The notes beneath the pieces were generated by a model. That model saw only the letters and a list, made by a program, of their open reading frames with translations, did no database searches and was not told where the DNA came from. Shown in pieces: positions 35,212 to 44,632 of a stretch of DNA of 64,000 nucleotides (the first letter of the stretch is position 1; the number at the start of each line of letters is the position of its first letter). Source of the DNA: Perognathus longimembris pacificus (lineage: Eukaryota; Chordata; Mammalia; Rodentia; Heteromyidae); NCBI RefSeq assembly GCF_023159225.1, contig NC_063188.1:36570021-36634020 (forward strand), in the 5' to 3' direction. Made by a program: the position numbers and the translations under genes.

Positions 35212-35405
35212 TACCAGGCCGGATGCACTTTTTTTACTCAAGGCTGGCACTCTACCACTTGAGCCAGAGCTCCATTTTCAGCTTTTTGTTGGTTAATTGG
35301 AGATAAGAGAAATGGACTTTCTTGCCTGACCTGACTTTAAACCATGACTCTCAGTCAGTTTTCTGAGTAGCTAGGATTATAGGTGTGACACACCAGCATC
35401 CCACT
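35212..35405 (-). mobile_element. 7SL/B1-head plus Geo-tail composite SINE
   Basis: Antisense Geo ('ctcaaggctggcactctaccacttgagccagagctcc'), linker 'gttggttaattggagataagag', antisense head ('gagtagctaggattataggtgtgac'). A mixed GT/TACA repeat (about 35180-35211) sits at its 3' tail. Confidence 0.8.
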
Positions 35406-35409
35406 GTAC

Positions 35410-36285
35410 ATTTACCTTTGAATCCTAAGTTTGAAGAACTGCTTTGAAATTAACTTGAAGTATGCCTCACAGTCAACCTTCTGGAAGAAAAATGGAAAGC
35501 TCCAGAGGTAGTTTAGCAAGAACCTAAGCAAAGTAACTCTCAGTAGCTAGAAGACCATGGAGAAATGGAATAATCAGGACACATGTGCAAAGATCAGACC
35601 AGTCACATTATGGTGATGATAAAAGCTGTTATTCCTTCTAATTTCAAGCTGAAGACAGCCCTGGGATGGTAAAACACGGCTTCAGAGCTAGAGAAGGAAT
35701 GTGTTACAGTGCCACCTGCTGGTAAAGACCAGAAATAAGTTCCTTTTCTTTTAAATCATTAATTCCCCAAGGCTGAAGATGATCTTGTTTGATTGACAAT
35801 TGGGAGTGATGCCTTAATCAATGATCACTTTTATTCAAAATACATTTTTAGAGCTGAAAATGCTCTTATTGGACCTTTCTATTGTGGCTATTGGAAAGCA
35901 GGCGAATGGAAACACTAGCCCAAACCTAGAATGTCCCCATCAATCTTGACTCCTACTTTCAAATCTGACTCACCTAAACCGTATTTCTTTCTAGACTCCC
36001 AATATAGTTCCTATAACTTAAGAACAGAATATCAATTCAAGACACCATCTGCCGAGCTCTGTGTTTCTGTACAAATGTTTCCCAACTAGCTGGCTCTTAT
36101 ACTAGCCACCAGTCAATCTGGGCTCTATAATATGCAAAAAATAATATATATTTTACACATCCATACATTTTCTCCTGATGTTCTCTTCTAATCATTATTC
36201 CCAACTCATCCTTGACTCCTAGTAATATCGCCATCATCTGAACTGTAGTTGTAATTATTTTAAGAGTTGAAAAGAAGGCATATTA
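35410..36285. other. Unique sequence containing a CTCF-like core
   Basis: No gene or repeat recognised. See the separate entry for 35710-35722. Confidence 0.4.
35710..35722 (-). promoter_or_regulatory. Possible CTCF core site
   Basis: The minus strand reads ccagcaggtggca, a full match to the CTCF core consensus CCASYAGRKGGCR. It lies in sequence with no recognised repeat. A single motif match is weak evidence of binding. Confidence 0.3.
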
Positions 36286-36289
36286 GTGA

Positions 36290-36430
36290 CAAGGGCAGAA
36301 GCACTGGAATCAGTCAATGATCAGAAACCTGGATTGGCCACTGTACAATGAAAGGCCTCAGGTAACCTTAGTATCCCTGAGTGAACATCAGAACTCTCAT
36401 CTATAAAATGAGCCTAATAATATCTACACA
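36290..36430 (+). repeat. MIR SINE fossil
   Basis: 'gcagaagcactggaatcagt', 'aacctggattggccactgtac', 'ctcatctataaaatgagcctaataatatc' follow MIR order. Confidence 0.6.
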
Positions 36431-36461
36431 AAAGCACACTATAACAGAATATTTAAGAGAT

Positions 36462-36640
36462 AATTCTGGACCCTATCAACTTAGATTCCAATTCCTAGTT
36501 TTACCACTTACTACTTTAGAAGTGGTCAGATCATCAAGCCATTCTATGCCTCCATTTCCCTGTCTATAAAACAAGAGTAGGACCTGCATATATCACTGCT
36601 TTTCTATGAAGATACAATAGATATAAAGTGCCAAGGAAAC
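36462..36640 (+). repeat. MIR SINE fossil, second copy
   Basis: 'ttagattccaattcctagttttaccacttactac', 'catttccctgtctataaaacaagagtaggacc' and 'tgaagatacaatagatataaagtgcc' follow MIR order, directly after another MIR on the same strand. Confidence 0.6.
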
Positions 36641-36649
36641 AGTAATACA

Positions 36650-37885
36650 CAATTCAAAATTTTTCCCTTTCCTTGGGATTTACTGAGTTCTTTGGGAGAG
36701 AAGAGCATATATTGCCCATTTTTGCATCACCTAGTGTACCAGAAAAATTCTTTTTAATGTATTTTGTGTATTAAAAATGTCATGTTTCTATGACATTCTC
36801 TAGCAGACTTCAGTTCTGTGCAACTAATATCCTATTTCTCTACAATGTAGTGATGCCAGATATATGTCATTCATCTCAAGGGGTTAATGAAAACCTCTTA
36901 AAACCATGTGTTTCTTGTCCGTAGCCATTTAGGAAGAGCACACTTAAATACAACTCTTCTAAGTCAAACCTGCAGAGAGAAGCAGGGCCTGACTCCTCTT
37001 TGCCTGAAGGAAGGTCACTGAATGTCAAAGCATTTCTTTTAGAGGAGAAAAGCCCTGGTGAAATCCTCACAAAACATTGTGCTCCTCTATGGTGGTTTTA
37101 AATAAATACATGGAAGCAAAAATAGGACAAGAATTAGAATATAAAAAATTAAAACTACATGTTCAGTTCAGTATTTTCATGATGGACTAGGGATGACATG
37201 CATATTTTAAGAAATCTCTGGGTGTCAGCTTTCCCCCAGGACAAACCTACAGTAGATATTAAGGGTGTACTTTTGCAGAGCACGTATTTCGTTCAGGGCA
37301 AATTATACCTGTAGAAGTCAGCAGAGCCACAAGGGATGCACTTTAGCCTGACATGCCTACATGAGTTGGATTATGATAGAAACTCACCCTAGCAGAAATA
37401 ACAGGCATTCAAAGCTCCTCTCCACTCCAGCAAATACAATATCCTTTCATTCCAAACAACAGAGTAAGAAGGAGGCTGTTCTTGTGGATGTGGATAAATC
37501 CTAACATCAAAATTAATAGAAGGCTCAATTGTTCTTACTTCTTCTCTCATTCTTTAACCTTGTGGATGAACAGTAACAAATCCAATGTGATACCAAGCTT
37601 GTATTCACATGATGATACACAACAGAATAGAATCCTCACATGAAATTGTTTTCAGAATTTCCAACTTTTAAACTCATTAACTCTTTTGGCTAGGCTAAAT
37701 ACCTGTACACATTGCTATTTAAAGAAAACCAGTGTCATAAAGAACATCAATGTTTCAATCATATATTTTATTGATATTATGTAATAACCAAGATAATATA
37801 TTAGTTAGCTAACATTTTCTTCTCCATCATTGTTTATTTTCTAACTGAATGGAACAGGCAGATTTTTTCTTTATGCTTTGCTACT
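36650..37885. other. Unique sequence, about 1.2 kb
   Basis: No supported gene or repeat. Confidence 0.4.
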
Positions 37886-37889
37886 GATT

Positions 37890-37897
37890 TTCTCTCT

Positions 37898-37944
<47 letters not shown>

Positions 37945-37955
37945 TACACACACAC
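37890..37955. repeat. (CT)n(CA)n compound microsatellite
   Basis: CT-rich run passing directly into CA repeats. Confidence 0.93.
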
Positions 37956-37959
37956 TTCA

Positions 37960-38565
37960 AAGGTTCTTCAAATCCCACTTGATGATTTTAGCAAACTGAG
38001 TTATTTTTCATTTTGATTTGGGTTAGAAAATATTCTAAACAATATATAGTTATTAAATTTGTGCTAACAAAGGAACAGCAACATGCTGGTAGAAATATGG
38101 ATTGGAATAGACATCAATGAGTAATTTACTAGCACCTTAAAAGTTAAATAAAAAATTTATCCAACATTTCCACGTCAATGAATTTATCCTATAAAACATT
38201 TGCTCTTCTAGAGCACTAAGATCAATGCAATAGAATACTTCTTGCAGCCTTGTTTTGAAATGCTAAGACGTAGGGACAAAAGTCTAATCTCCATAAATAA
38301 GACCACAGATTTAATTTTTATTCAATACAATGTCATGCCACAAAATATTTAAAAGTATGAGTAAGATGTATGTTGTAAAAGTTTTGAGTTTACAAAAAAC
38401 TTTTGAAGTAACAAATCAAGTTGGAAAATAGTATGCAGCATACAATTCTCAATTTGGAAAAATACAGAGATCTATATTATGTACATTTTATTCATATATA
38501 TACATCACACTATAGGAAGGGGTTGTATTAAATTTAATGATAGTTTAATTTGGGGAATAAAAGTA
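37960..38565. other. Unique AT-rich sequence
   Basis: Nothing recognised before the LTR. Confidence 0.4.
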
Positions 38566-38571
38566 CATGAC

Positions 38572-38931
38572 TGTAGAGAGCTGCGAGCAGCTGCGCCCTG
38601 AAATGGCGCCGGCTTCCGCCCTCCGCCCTCCCGACGGCGAGTGCTCTGTGATAAACAACTCCTAATATGGTTAAAGCTTGGACTCTGGCTTGCTTCCGCG
38701 TACCTGGACCTATCGGTAATCCCCACGTAGCTTACCGGGATTGGCTACCCAGTTTGCACTTAAGGCCAAGCGGGAAGCTCCCCGAGGGGGGGGAAGCCCC
38801 CGAGGGGGGGGAAGCCCCCCGGGAAGGAGGAGGAAGATAGAGAGAGAAAGACTGTTTCAAGGTTCTGGAATAAACTGCTTAGAGAAGAATCCGGCGTTGT
38901 GTCTTCCTTGCTGGTCGAGGCAGATGCGACA
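38572..38931 (+). mobile_element. Solo LTR of a class II (ERVK/IAP-like) endogenous retrovirus
   Basis: A 360-bp GC-rich island beginning TG and ending CA, bounded by identical 6-bp duplications, catgac, at 38566-38571 and 38932-38937. Six-base duplications are typical of class II retroviruses. The start resembles IAP-type LTRs ('gagagctgcgagc', 'gaaatggcgcc'). The order is U3, a 'cacttaagg' TATA-like region near 38757, a G/C-rich tandem repeat at about 38779-38820, AATAAA at 38869-38874, and a short U5. No internal retroviral sequence remains, as after recombination between two LTRs. CpGs are retained, suggesting it is fairly young. Confidence 0.88.
38779..38820. repeat. G/C-rich tandem repeat inside the LTR
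   Basis: Two copies of a 19-bp unit (ccccgagggggggggaagc type). It could form G-quadruplex or hairpin structures in the U3 region. Confidence 0.8.
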
Positions 38932-38939
38932 CATGACAA

Positions 38940-39650
38940 CTTCTATTTTCATATGAACATGATACACTGATAAGAAAACTGATGAGCCATGTAACTCCTT
39001 GATTTCCAAGATATAAAAAGAGAAAAAGAAGAAAAATTTTTAAAGAGTTTTCTTTATTATCTTTTTGTATGAAACAAGGAGAAATTATATATATTAATTA
39101 TGCAAAAAGTATCAGAAAGTAAAGAAATTTGTTGTAATCAGGGTGATGTGTGAAACCAGATGAAAGGGGTAAACAGGATAATTAGACTTATTGGATATAT
39201 TCTTTTCTGTTAAGTGTGAATTTCTAATGGTGAATTTCTAATAAATGTGGTCAAACATGAAATTCAGTAAAAAAGATAAAAAGGAAATTGTGCAGAAACA
39301 GACAAAGATTATCTTTATTTATACATCAACTAAATAACAAACAGAAGGGAAAGTAAATTAGGCTACTTTTGTAGACATCACTCTGACTATACAGCTTTAT
39401 TAGGATGAATTTTAAGGACAAAAAGAATTACAACATACTATGTACATTGTTTACTCAGTTTCTTGTTGTGTATTCATTCACAGATATTCGTACAGTCATC
39501 CTGAAACTATTTTGTATGACTCACAAGAAAAAACAAACAAACAAATGCATTTGGTATTAATGAAAAGGAAGTTACTGAGGCAGGGAAAGGGAGATACAAA
39601 TATAGAACAGAAAAAAGGAAGAACTCTTTGGTATTGGGTATGAATTGGAA
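38940..39650. other. Unique AT-rich sequence
   Basis: No supported feature. Confidence 0.4.
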
Positions 39651-39655
39651 TGATC

Positions 39656-39870
39656 TGGCTGGGCACAGTAATCCATGCCTCTGACACTACCTACTTAGGA
39701 GTCACGGATCAGAAAGATTGCCAGCCTCAGTGCAGGTAAAAAGTTAATGAAGTCCTGTCTTAACAAACAAACTCAACTTGGAGATACATATCTACAATCC
39801 TATCTACAATGAAGGAATAGGAAGGAGGATCCAGTAGGAGGCCACAATCTGAGGTCATGATTTTTAGTCC
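39656..39870 (+). mobile_element. Degenerate 7SL/B1-like dimer
   Basis: 'ctgggcacagtaatccatgcctctgacactacctacttagg' and 'ttgccagcctcagtgcagg', then a second weaker unit 'catatctacaatcctatctac ... aggaggatcc'. No Geo unit. Confidence 0.5.
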
Positions 39871-40101
39871 AAGCTAGCTGGGACTTCCAATAAAAGGAAG
39901 CTTCCTAGATGAGATCCCATGAAATCTGTTTGGGAGCTGTCCCAGAGTTCCTGAGTGAGGACTAGACTAAAGGTGCTCAGGGTAACTTCAAAAGGCTTCT
40001 CATCAGGGACTGACCACTGCAGGGTTAATAATGAAACAGTGATGGTATGTTGAAGGGTGGTGAAGATGTTGAAGGGATGACACAGATTAAGATGCATTCA
40101 T

Positions 40102-40289
40102 GGGCTGGGAATATGGCCTAGTGGCAAGAGTGTTTGCCTTGTACACATGAAGCCCTGGGTTCAATTCCCCAGCACCACATATATAGAAAACGGCCAGAAG
40201 TGGCACTGTGGCTCAAGTGGCAGAGTAAAAAAAAGAAGCCAGGGACAGTGCTCAGGCCCTGAGTCCAAGGCCCAGGACTGGCAAATAAA
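40102..40289 (+). mobile_element. IDL-Geo SINE, internal deletion in the Geo unit
   Basis: Consensus-like head 'gggctgggaatatggcctagtggc' and Geo unit, but 'tgctagccttgagc' is replaced by an A run after 'cagagt'. Identical 13-bp target-site duplications, aagatgcattcat, at 40089-40101 and 40290-40302. A recent insertion. Confidence 0.95.
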
Positions 40290-40379
40290 AAGATGCATTC
40301 ATACAAAACCTGCTTCGTTAAGTTACAAAAGAAATACATAACCTGAAAATTAAGAAAAACCATGAAATGGGTTTCCTGA

Positions 40380-40500
40380 GAGGGGTGTGTGAGAATGATG
40401 AAAGGCATGACATTGATCAAGAGGTACTGTATTCATAAACTGCTTTGTTGAATGGCAATGCCTTGTACAACTATTAAAGATAGTAAAAATATTAAATACA
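40380..40500 (+). mobile_element. Old L1-like retroposon 3' end
   Basis: 'gagaatgatgaaaggcatgacattgatcaag', 'ccttgtacaactattaaagatagtaaaaatatt'. Same variant as 25.7-25.8 kb. Confidence 0.45.
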
Positions 40501-41047
40501 CAAAAAAGTTTTCTAGTGCTAAAAACAGAAAAATACTGAGGTAAAAATGAATAGAATTTCAGGGCATGAAAGAAAATAGAAAATCAAGAAATATAGCTAT
40601 TATAGGCACCATGGGAGGGGAGTTTAATAATTGGAAAGAAAAATATTTGAACTCTAATAAACATTTCCAAAATTTGATGAAAAATTTCAACTTAAAAATT
40701 CAAGAATCTCACATATCACTAAGGAAAATATAGGGAATATAACAAACACAATGTTTTGAAAACCAAAGACAAAAATCTTAAAAACAGCCAGGTTAAAAGG
40801 CATAGTACATACAATACATACACGGGAAGAATAGTAAGCCTCCTCTTCAGAAACAGGAGATGAGAAAGCTATATAATGACATCTTTAAGTAATAAAACTG
40901 TCAACCTAGCACTTTATATCTACAGCAAGTAGCCTCAAAATTCAGAATGAAACCAAGGCATTTTCACATAAAAAAGAGAATTTATTTCCAACATATCTGC
41001 TATAGTATATGATGTTTTGTAAGCCTAGAAGAAAGTCTATAAAAAAG

Positions 41048-41283
41048 TAAAAGCGCAACAACAGTGGCTCACCCTTGTAATCCTAGCTACTCAGAAGCCT
41101 GAGATCTGAGGATCACAGTTCAAAACCAACAGGTAAGAAAGTCTGCAAGACTCTTATCTACAATTAGCCACAAAAAGCAAGAAGTGGAGCTGTGGCTCAA
41201 GTGGTAGAGTGCTAGCCTTGAGCACAAAAGCTCACAGACAATATCTAGGCCCTGAGTTCAAGTTTCAGAACCAGCACAAAAAA
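41048..41283 (+). mobile_element. 7SL/B1-head plus Geo-tail composite SINE
   Basis: 'acaacagtggctcacccttgtaatcctagctactcagaagcctgagatctgaggatcac' head and 'gaagtggagctgtggctcaagtggtagagtgctagccttgagc' Geo unit, ending 'ccctgagttcaagtttcagaaccagc'. It passes directly into an L1 tail on the same strand. Confidence 0.88.
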
Positions 41284-41289
41284 GTACAT

Positions 41290-41415
41290 TCAAAATGTAA
41301 TGGAAAAATGAAGGAAGAGGTTAACAAGTTTGACAAGAAATGTACTCACTACCTTATGTATGTGACTGTAACCCCTCTGTACATCACATTGACAATAAAA
41401 ATATAAAAATGTGAC
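41290..41415 (+). mobile_element. Short L1 3' end behind a SINE
   Basis: 'gaggttaacaagtttgacaagaaatgtactcactaccttatgtatg' and 'acattgacaataaaaat' are the sense terminal block of the older L1 variant. Its 5' break is next to the SINE tail. Confidence 0.8.
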
Positions 41416-41419
41416 AGAG

Positions 41420-41890
41420 AACAAAACAGTAATTACGAGAAACTATAAAGCTTATTTTTGGCAAAGATTTATTTTCGTGTAACAGGATAAAGTAGGGAGA
41501 AATGGAGAAAAACAGAAATATTTCCTGTTTCTAATACAGGAAATGAAAGATTCCTTAAAGCCCTATTATATGTCTCAATAGATACAAAACAAAAAAATGT
41601 TTACGACAAAAAGAATGACAGACTAAGACAGCTTCATATCATGTGAAGTAGATATTACAATAAAACCATAAAGAATAAGCAGTTGCCTTAGCAGAATTGC
41701 ACTACTGTAAGGTTATTACATTAGTGAACTGGGAAGTAAAGCATGTGAGTGGAACACGTAAATTATGGTGTTGGACTCAAGAATGATAAGGCATAGAGTG
41801 CTAGGCAGGAGGAGGTGTAGCAAATATAATAGTTCAGGTGTGAGGTATAATATTGTCTCAGCATGCACTTTGGAAAGTTAGGGCTGCATG
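41420..41890. other. Unassigned sequence within the ancient L1 region
   Basis: Probably eroded L1 or host DNA. No clear L1 landmarks. Confidence 0.3.
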
Positions 41891-41892
41891 TC

Positions 41893-42123
41893 CTCTAGAG
41901 CAGGAATGAGTAAAATAATCTCTGCAAAGGACTGGGCACTAAATACTTTCTGCTTTCTAGGCCACAGCATTTATGGCAACAAACATCTCTGGCTTTGTAG
42001 TATAAAAGTAGACGCCGACAATGTGCCAGTGAATACATTTGATATCTTCCAATGAAATTTATTTATGAAAACAAGTAATGGGCTAGATTTGACCTACAGG
42101 CCATAGTTTGTGACTTCTGCCCT
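41893..42123 (+). mobile_element. hAT/Charlie-like non-autonomous DNA transposon
   Basis: 'gagcaggaatgagtaaaataatctctgcaaaggactgggcactaaatactttctgctttctaggcca' through 'tccaatgaaatttatttatgaaaac' to 'gggctagatttgacctacaggccatagtttgtgacttctgccc' runs end to end along the same family as 6.9 kb, with partly complementary ends. Confidence 0.72.
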
Positions 42124-42981
42124 TCATAAAAAGTTATGATTACAAAGCTCATGGATTACAAAAATTTGGACAGTTGACCAAAATAAATCAGAAATGGGGT
42201 GAAGTGTAAAAGAAAACAATGAGAAGAGACAAATGGAAAGATATGAAAATATAGTAGGTTTAAATTCAAATATATGAAGAATTATATTCATTTTTAAACA
42301 CCCAACATTTTAACTAAGAATATTAAATTGTCAAAATGGATAAAAATGTAAGCACAGTCTATGTGAGATAGATTTAAATTTAAAACTAAATAGATTGACA
42401 GTAAAAGGACAGAAAACTATATACCATATAAACAGCTACCATATGTCAATAAAAACATATCAGCACAAAATAAATTTTATAAAATAGTATTAGAGAAGAT
42501 AAAGAATGTAATTCTTGGGGAATACAATACAATTCTAAACATTTGTGAGTAAATAACATGAGTTTCAAACTTCCTGAGGCTAAATAGACAAAGGTAAAGG
42601 GACCATGATACAAACTCATAATTGGACATTTTAATACTCTCTAATTGATTGTACAAGTATAAAAAAACAGTAAGTGCACAGAAGATACAGACCAATGCTG
42701 CCAAACACTTTGGCCTGATTTATATTTATGTAATAACATGCACCATATTATTCAGTGAGGGTGCTATGCTGGGTATAAATCTCAACAAATTTCAAAAGGA
42801 TAAATTGTGCATTGTATTTCTCACATACATATAATACAATGAAATTACAATAATGTACTAATAATACACATTCCCAACACACTTTAAAAAGGTAGAAGAA
42901 AAGGTTTTGAATTATTTTACCATAAGGCAATAGAAATATTTGATGAGACAGATACATTTAACCTAATACAAACATTAAAGT

Positions 42982-43079
42982 TGGCTGGGTTGTAGCTCAG
43001 TGGCAGAGCGCTTGCCTAGCAAATGCAAGGTCCTGGGTTCAATCCCCAGTACCAAAAAAAAAAGACCAAAAAAAAGGTG
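42982..43079 (+). mobile_element. ID-like SINE, single unit, young
   Basis: 'ggctgggttgtagctcagtggcagagcgcttgcctagc' with intact A box and 'ggttcaatccccagtacc' B box, then an A-rich tail. Identical 11-bp duplications, aacattaaagt, at 42971-42981 and 43080-43090. No Geo unit. Confidence 0.93.
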
Positions 43080-43272
43080 AACATTAAAGTATATATGCAG
43101 ATATGAACACATTATTAACATGTAGAATTATATTTTATGTTAGCTCAATTTAGTATTTTAGAGCAATTATAAACTTCTTAAATATTTAAAAACTAAATAG
43201 CATATTTTATATACCTAGTTCAAAGAAGAAATCACAATATAAATGTTTTTTAACTGCATAAAAATGAAAATA

Positions 43273-43495
43273 CAAGCCTGAAGTTGGTGGCTCATGCCTG
43301 TAATCCTAGATACTTAGGAGTCTGATTATCTGAGGATCGAAGTTCAAAGCCAACACCAGAAGGAAAGTCCATGAGACACTTATCTTCAACAAATGACTCA
43401 GAAAAAGCCAGAAATGGCACTGTAGATCAAGTGGTAGAATGCTAGCCAGTGCCCAGGCCCTAAGTTCAAGCCCTAGGAAAGGCAAAAAAAAAAAA
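43273..43495 (+). mobile_element. 7SL/B1-head plus Geo-tail composite SINE
   Basis: 'gaagttggtggctcatgcctgtaatcctagatac', 'gttcaaagccaacaccagaaggaaag', and a Geo unit 'gaaatggcactgtagatcaagtggtagaatgctagcc' with an internal deletion before 'agtgcccaggccctaag'. Inserted in the ancient L1. Confidence 0.85.
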
Positions 43496-44104
43496 ATCTA
43501 TCAAAATTTCTGGGTCACTGTTAACGTGACATTTACATAGAAATATATAAGTTTAAATTCCTTCATTAGAAAAATAAGTTTAGATTCCATGATTTAATTT
43601 TCTACCTTAACAAACTTAAAGCAAAGTAAATTAAGACCAAATAAGTAGGAAGAAATAATACAGAATTGAACAGAAACAATACAGAAAATTAACCAAGTCA
43701 AAATGGTTCTTGAAAAGAACAATATACTTGACATGTCCTTAAGGAAGACTAATAAAGAGGAAACAAGGGGGGAAAAAACAGTATCAGGAATGAAAAAGGG
43801 GACATTACAGATCCTATAGTTGTTAAGAAAATATTAAATGAACATCATACATGGCTCCATGCCAATGAATTTTAAATGAAAATTTAAAGATATAAACCCC
43901 TTACAAAGGTTTAAATTAGGAAATTAGACTCAAGAAAGAATCGAAAAACCTATGTAGCCTTGTATCTATTAAAGAAGTTAAAACATTGTTAAGTCCCACA
44001 GAATACTCTATGTTCATATGATTTCAGTGGTCAATACTATCAATTCTTTGGAGAAGAAATTATGCCATTTAAGAAAACAGAGGATCACTTGTGTCTTCTC
44101 TGGC

Positions 44105-44260
44105 CCTTTTCTCTCCCCTGGGCCTTTGCCTTGGATCATCTTGTCTGTATGGAGTGTTCTTTGACTGTTCTGTGCAGCCAAATTCTATTCCTTTCTAAGG
44201 CTCTGTTCAAATCCTATCTCTTCCATTAAATCTTACCCACCCTATTCCACCTCCCACTCC
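44105..44260 (+). repeat. L2 3'-region fragment inside the retroposed transcript
   Basis: 'ttggatcatcttgtctgtatggagtgttc', 'ctctgttcaaatcctatctcttccattaaatcttacccacc' follow the L2 3' region. It was presumably part of the parent RNA. Confidence 0.55.
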
Positions 44261-44428
44261 TCTGGACTCTTGGTGACACCCAATTTGGAAAAGAATCTCC
44301 AAGCCATTTTCTGTGTTGCCCCTTTTTTGTATATACCAGGAGCTGGAAAGATATGGCTCCCATGACAGCCCTCTACTACTGCCTATTTTCATATGACCTA
44401 TGAGTCATGAATAGAAATTTCATTGTGA

Positions 44429-44632
44429 GGGCTGAGAATATGGCCTAGTGGTAGAGTGCCCTGGGCAGCACCACATATCCACAAAAAGCCAGAAGTGTCT
44501 CTTTGGCTCAAGGGGTAGAGTGCTAGCCTTGAGCAAAAAGAAGTCAGGGAAAGTGCTCAGGCCCTGAGTTCAAGGCCCAGGATCAGAAAAAAATGGTGCA
44601 TGAAGTCTATTTATAAATTCCTCGGGGAGAAA
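44429..44632 (+). mobile_element. IDL-Geo SINE with internal deletion and read-through tail
   Basis: ID-like unit lacking its middle ('gtagagtgccctgggcagcacc') plus Geo unit, then an A-rich run, then about 35 bp of unrelated sequence (44594-44632) before the right target-site duplication. The duplications agaaatttcattgtga / agaaatttcattatga (one mismatch) are at 44413-44428 and 44633-44648, so the extra sequence was part of the inserted RNA. Confidence 0.82.

Noticed and set aside
38505..38956. Open frames on both strands across the GC-rich island
   Set aside because: They are chance frames in a solo LTR. No gag, pol or env sequence is present.
42982..43079. Possible tRNA gene
   Set aside because: The A and B boxes are present, but the sequence lacks a cloverleaf 3' half and has an A tail and target-site duplications, so it is an ID SINE.
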